Origin: Argopecten irradians
Taxonomy: Eukaryota > Mollusca > Bivalvia > Pectinida > Pectinidae
DNA: 64,000 bases
Direction: 5' to 3'
NCBI RefSeq assembly: GCF_041381155.1
Contig: NC_091138.1
Coordinates: 38,185,604-38,249,603 of the forward strand
This document shows, piece after piece, positions 59,945 to 64,000 of this stretch. A program made the position numbers and the translations under genes. Numbering within the stretch: the first letter of the stretch is position 1; the number at the start of each line of letters is the position of its first letter. Below the pieces are notes generated by a model. The model did not search any database and was not told where the DNA came from. It saw only the letters and a program-made list of their open reading frames with translations.

Positions 59945-61767
59945 AATGCTTCTAATTACGTGAGACATTGAACTTTTTACAACTTGGGTTGGCCATGTAT
60001 CTTCTGTGATGTGGACCCTGGGATTCATATAACTTGTAGATATTATTATACCATTCAAATAATATGTTCAATAAAACAAGATGGAGGTCAACCATGAAAA
60101 TGATTCATAAAGACATTGTTTCCAGTCACACTCAAATGTACTGATGATTTACAGCCAATTCTGAATTACAAAAACAGTGCATGCTATAATGAAATGTAAA
60201 AACATGTAATTTGGGATCTCCTTGTATGCTTTGCTGTGTCATCGTAATTATATAAGCCTTATATGACATAGAAGTTCTTGTAATGGTACTTGTCAGCGCC
60301 TAGTTCTCGCCAAGTACCAATTCTTGCCATCACATCTTTATATCTGTCAATAAAGTTATCTTCTGATATCATGCTGATTTCCACAAAACATTGTCTGAAA
60401 ATTCGTTTGTGATCATAGGCTACAAGTACTGTACACATGTGATGGCGAGAATGGGTACTTGGGGAGAACTGTTCACCTGCCAGTAGTTTTGTTAGAAAAT
60501 GCATGTATCTGATGGAGGTTACAAAGCCTTTTCTTTTTAGTGATTGTTCTTTAAAGATCATCAGATTAGAAGAGGCTGGATGACCTTTATAATACAGTCA
60601 TAGTGTTTTATTAGTAATCATATACCTTCTACCAACCGTAATATCCAAATTCCAAATTTCAAATTACTTTTGTTCCAACGGAGAGGTTTAGCTTAAAATT
60701 GCCTGAATGGATTCTTATGTTTATCTTGAAATTTATATCATGATTTTAGAAAATCTAAATGTTAGATCATTGTTATAAGACAGAAAACCAAAGTGAATAC
60801 TTCTGCATGACAGTAACTATTCCTGTCGGATGGGTAAAGTATTAGAAGTATTACATATTTCACCACAAATAAGACCCCTAAACCGACCCCCCCCCCCCCC
60901 CACACACACACCTCCGTAAATAAGACCTCCCCTTCCACCTAATGTTACAAGGCTGGATTTGGTGAATGGAGTACTTATAAATGTTACAAGAAATGCTTGT
61001 GTGCCAGTACTGTATATACTTTGTTATGCCGACAAAGACAAATTAATTATCAGGCAATAAACCTCTGTTTGTTGGTTTGTTATCTTTCTTATTTAATCAG
61101 ATAAATTTTAATTAATTCACAAGATAGTAATTTTCTGTGATTAAATACCAAGAACTACGAATTTTGAACAGTACTTGAAGGATGTTTTCAACGAAATTCG
61201 CCGAGAAAATGTTTAATCTTCTTTACCATTTAATCAGCCTGACTAACTACACTTTATTGTGATCGTTAGGTTTGTGATTTTTGGCATGAATCAGCAAAGT
61301 AATAATCTTAATTATTTATATTATACAATGTGTTAATTTCAAATCTAAATGGGTTCTGTTTACTGTACAATTGGCTCCCCAAAATTCCATAGAGTAAACT
61401 CCATATATTTATTAATATTCTTAATAACAGATACAGAAATAAACCTATGTTTAATTTTATTTGTGCTGTTATGTTATATTGTTTTGAAACAAATAAATGG
61501 TGTTATTCCAAGTTTTTAACATTTACTGGTATTTTTCAACCCACTATCATCAATATAATGTTTTGCTGTTCGATGTGTCAAAACATACATAGTACTTGTA
61601 TATCCTTAATTTTTTCAAAGAGGCAATCGTTCACAGACCACGTGACCACGTGTAGCATGATCATCGGTACTGTAACGTCAGCTTACTACATGTAGATGAG
61701 CATATATAATGGTACATATAATTAACAATTATAATAAATAATACTTTTATTAGTTCTAAACATTTTT
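59945..61767. other. NFU1 3' flank and intergenic
   Basis: This contains the NFU1 3' untranslated region with AATAAA at 60,070. At 60,286-60,487 two arms of about 50 bases, sharing AGTTCTC, CCAAGTACC and GCCATCACAT, are inverted, suggesting a degenerate foldback element; a 100-codon minus-strand frame (60,561-60,259) overlaps it. A C-run followed by (CA)n lies at about 60,886-60,911. No gene was recognised in the rest. Confidence 0.55.
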
Positions 61768-63270
61768 TTAATTTTTGTTAAAATGCTATTGAAACAGTTT
61801 CGTTTTTGAACGGTGTCTTTTCAACACACTGAGACAAAAACATGACACTTACCTGACGATATGCTCATCGGTCACGGAGCGTAAAAACCCATCTCACCCT
61901 ATTCGAATACTCCGGTTATTTACATATTTTCTTCTTGAAAATGACTTATTCAAATAAGCAGAATCCTCTGTATATCCTTAATTTTTCAGAAAAGAGGGCT
62001 TTCTCAAATTTTTACATTGACAGTTCACTAGGACCCTAGTTGTGCATATTGAATTTTGGGACTGATCGGTCAACCAGCCGCCATCTTGGATTTTGATAGT
62101 TAAAGTTTGTTACGGCTAATTCTCAGAAAGTACTGAAGGGATCTTTCTCAAATTTATATGTAACATATTGTATTTTGGGACTGATCAACAAGATGGCCGC
62201 CAGGCAGCCATCTTGGATTTTGATAGTTAGTTTGTTACCGCTATTTCTCATAAAGTATTTGACAAAACATTCAACAAGATGGCCGACCAGCCGCCATCTT
62301 GGATTTTGATAGACACTCAGAAAGTACTGAAGGGATCTTTCTCAAATTTCATATGTAGGTTCCCCCTAGGACCCCAGTTGTGCATATTGCATTTTGGGAC
62401 TGATCGGTCAACAAGATGGCCGACCGGTGGCCATCTTGGATTTTGATAGTTAAAGTTTGTTACCGCTATTTCTCAGAAAGTATTGAAGGGATTGTTCTCA
62501 AATTTCATATGTAGGTTCCCCTAGGACCCTAGTAGTGCATATTGCATTTTGGGACTGATCAGTCAACAAGACGGCCGCCAGGTAGCCATCTTGGATTTTG
62601 ATAGTTAAAGTTTGTTACCGCTATTTCTCAGAAAGCAACTGAAGGGATCTTTCTCAAATTTCATATGTAGGTTTCCCTAGGACCCCAGTTGTGCATATTG
62701 CATTTTGGGACTGATCAGTCAACAAGATGGCCGCCAGGTAGCCATCTTGGATTTTGATTAGTTAAAGTTTGTTACCGCTATTTCTCAGAAAGTATTGAAG
62801 GGATTGTTCTCAAATATCATATGTAGGTTCCTCTTAGGACCCTAGTTCTGCCTATTGCATTTTGCGACCACTATCTTGGATTTTGATAGTTTAAAGTTTG
62901 AAAAGCAGAAAAAAGAAGTGTAAGTTTGAAAAGCAGAGAAAAGATCCCTCTTTCATTTGTCAGACATAGATTAATCTTTGGTGGGCGCCAAGATCCCTCT
63001 GGGATCTCTTGTTTAATTTTTGTTAAATTGCTATTGAAACAGTTTCGTTTTTGAACGATGTCTTTTCAACACACTGAGACAAAAACATGACACTTACCTG
63101 ACGATATGCTCATCGGTCACGGAGCGTAAAAACCCCATCTCACCCTATTCGAATAATCCGGTTATTTACATATTTTCTTCTTGAAAATGACTTATTCAAA
63201 TAAGCGGAATCCTCTGTATATCCTTAATTTTTCAAAGAGGCAACCGTTTTGAACATTGACAGTTCACAGA
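61768..63270 (+). mobile_element. Helentron-like array flanked by ~250-bp direct repeats
   Basis: The flank 61,768-62,025 (AATTTTTGTTAAAATGCTAT, GACACTTACCTGACGATATG, GGTTATTTACATATTTTCTT) is repeated at 63,012-63,270. Between them are about seven units starting at 62,081, 62,208, 62,293, 62,431, 62,586, 62,741 and 62,871, each with CCATCTTGGATTTTGATAG. Full units are about 155 bases; others are internally deleted. Each unit also has AAGATGGCCG, TTTCTCAAATTTCATATGTA and GGACCC-AGTTGTGCATATT. The array closes with GGGCGCCAAGATCCCTCTGG plus GATCTCTTGTT. This fits non-autonomous Helentron (HINE, 'pearl'-type) architecture; no Rep/helicase is present. Confidence 0.65.
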
Positions 63271-63369
63271 ATTTTCAGAGAAAATTGTAAATTTACGTAG
63301 CCACGATCAGTGTAAGGTTTTATTTATCATATAACTAGTATTTATGAAAATTGACAAAACTTTCATTTT

Positions 63370-63668
63370 TGTGTCGCCTGCAACGCAAGAGCGACGCATA
63401 GGTATCACCATATGTCCGGGAAAAGGTTTCCGTGCGATAACTTTAGTATTTATTGTCCGATTTCAACCAAATTTCGTGTATTGCTTTATATTAATGAGAT
63501 CTCGGACGGGTTTGATACTAGTCAAAATCCGTCAATATTTCCAAGAGTTACGAGACTTGATAACTTCACCTTATTATTAACAATATTTTCAACTGTAAAT
63601 TACTATTTTTTGTGATGTTTGAAACTGCTGTGCAGGCGACACGTCCACTTCCGTGGTATTCTTGTTGT
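63370..63668 (+). mobile_element. Second hairpin-ended Helentron-like element
   Basis: It starts near GTGTCGCCTGCAACGCAAG and ends GCAGGCGACACGTCCACTTC plus CGTGGTATTCTTGTT. GTGTCGCCTGC and GCAGGCGACAC form subterminal inverted repeats. The end has a CCAC/GTGG hairpin followed by TATTCTTGTT, the same 'hairpin then CTTGTT' design as the neighbouring array. Open frames inside (63,344-63,615) overlap in two phases and are not considered genes. Confidence 0.6.
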
Positions 63669-64000
63669 TTCTGTATAAGATGTTTCTGTCTACAGAGACT
63701 ATCGTGCAAGGTCATGTGGCGTCATTATCACCTGGAGCGTCACAAAAGTTTTTTTTCAGGTGTGTCTTCGATAGTTATGACATGACTGAACAGGCTAGTT
63801 ATGTGATAAAGTTTTTTTAAGTTTGCAACTCTAATACATTGTAGATTAAAGATAAATCATTGTCTTTATGGATTAAGATGGTAGTCGTTTGTTATTCATA
63901 AATATGTACATGTGTATCTTGGAAATATCCCATCTATCAATTGAGGTAAGAGTGGAGGGAATCACTTGTAGGTCTTCTATTGTATAGAATGTTCGCTTAA
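63669..64000. other. Window end, no gene seen
   Basis: No gene, RNA or repeat was recognised in the last 330 bases. Confidence 0.5.

Noticed and set aside
63344..63615. Frames of 67-78 codons near the window end
   Set aside because: They overlap in two phases inside a non-coding hairpin-ended element.

Overview
This is a metazoan nuclear genome fragment, AT-rich (roughly two thirds A+T by eye), with spliced genes, GT-AG introns, LINE and SINE debris, foldback elements and minisatellites. The repeat style suggests a mollusc, most likely a bivalve: tRNA-headed SINE-like elements whose tails read like GTTAATAGGACGTT plus (CAAA)n, and Helentron-like arrays ending in a short hairpin plus CTTGTT. 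That assignment is an inference from pattern memory; species is not determined. There is no sign of a prokaryote, an organelle, or a virus.

Layout. Positions 1 to about 36,100 are a gene-poor stretch. It contains several copies of one SINE-like family (8.5, 10.9, 14.7, 21.9, 25.1 and 32.5 kb), a second degenerate SINE (3.6 kb), a foldback element (29.0 kb), small diverged tandem duplications, an (AT)n tract, and a LINE 3' end at 34.2 kb. Three short possible exons there (2.3, 5.5 and 32.3 kb) are candidates only. From 36,163 to 41,034 (minus strand) lies a UBFD1 homologue in eight exons, about 303 aa. From about 41.9 to 43.2 kb is a frame-broken, 5'-truncated LINE RT C-terminus. From 44.5 to 45.6 kb come two foldback structures and a 22-bp minisatellite. 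From 49,588 to 51,170 (minus) is a three-exon gene for a 92-aa UPF0728 (C10orf53-like) protein. Head to head with it, from 52,100 to 59,944 (plus), is an eight-exon NFU1 homologue, about 274 aa. Its last intron carries a 36-bp minisatellite of about 30 units. From 61.8 kb to the end are a Helentron-like 155-bp repeat array flanked by direct repeats of about 250 bp, and a second hairpin-ended element.

How the genes relate. NFU1 is a mitochondrial Fe-S cluster carrier, UBFD1 is a ubiquitin-like-domain protein, and UPF0728 has no known function. They are not an operon. The only suggestive arrangement is the divergent UPF0728/NFU1 pair, whose start codons are about 0.93 kb apart and could share a promoter. 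All three gene models were rebuilt by joining exons by eye; the exon phases agree at every junction. I found no convincing new defence or biosynthetic system. The more unusual material is in the repeats.
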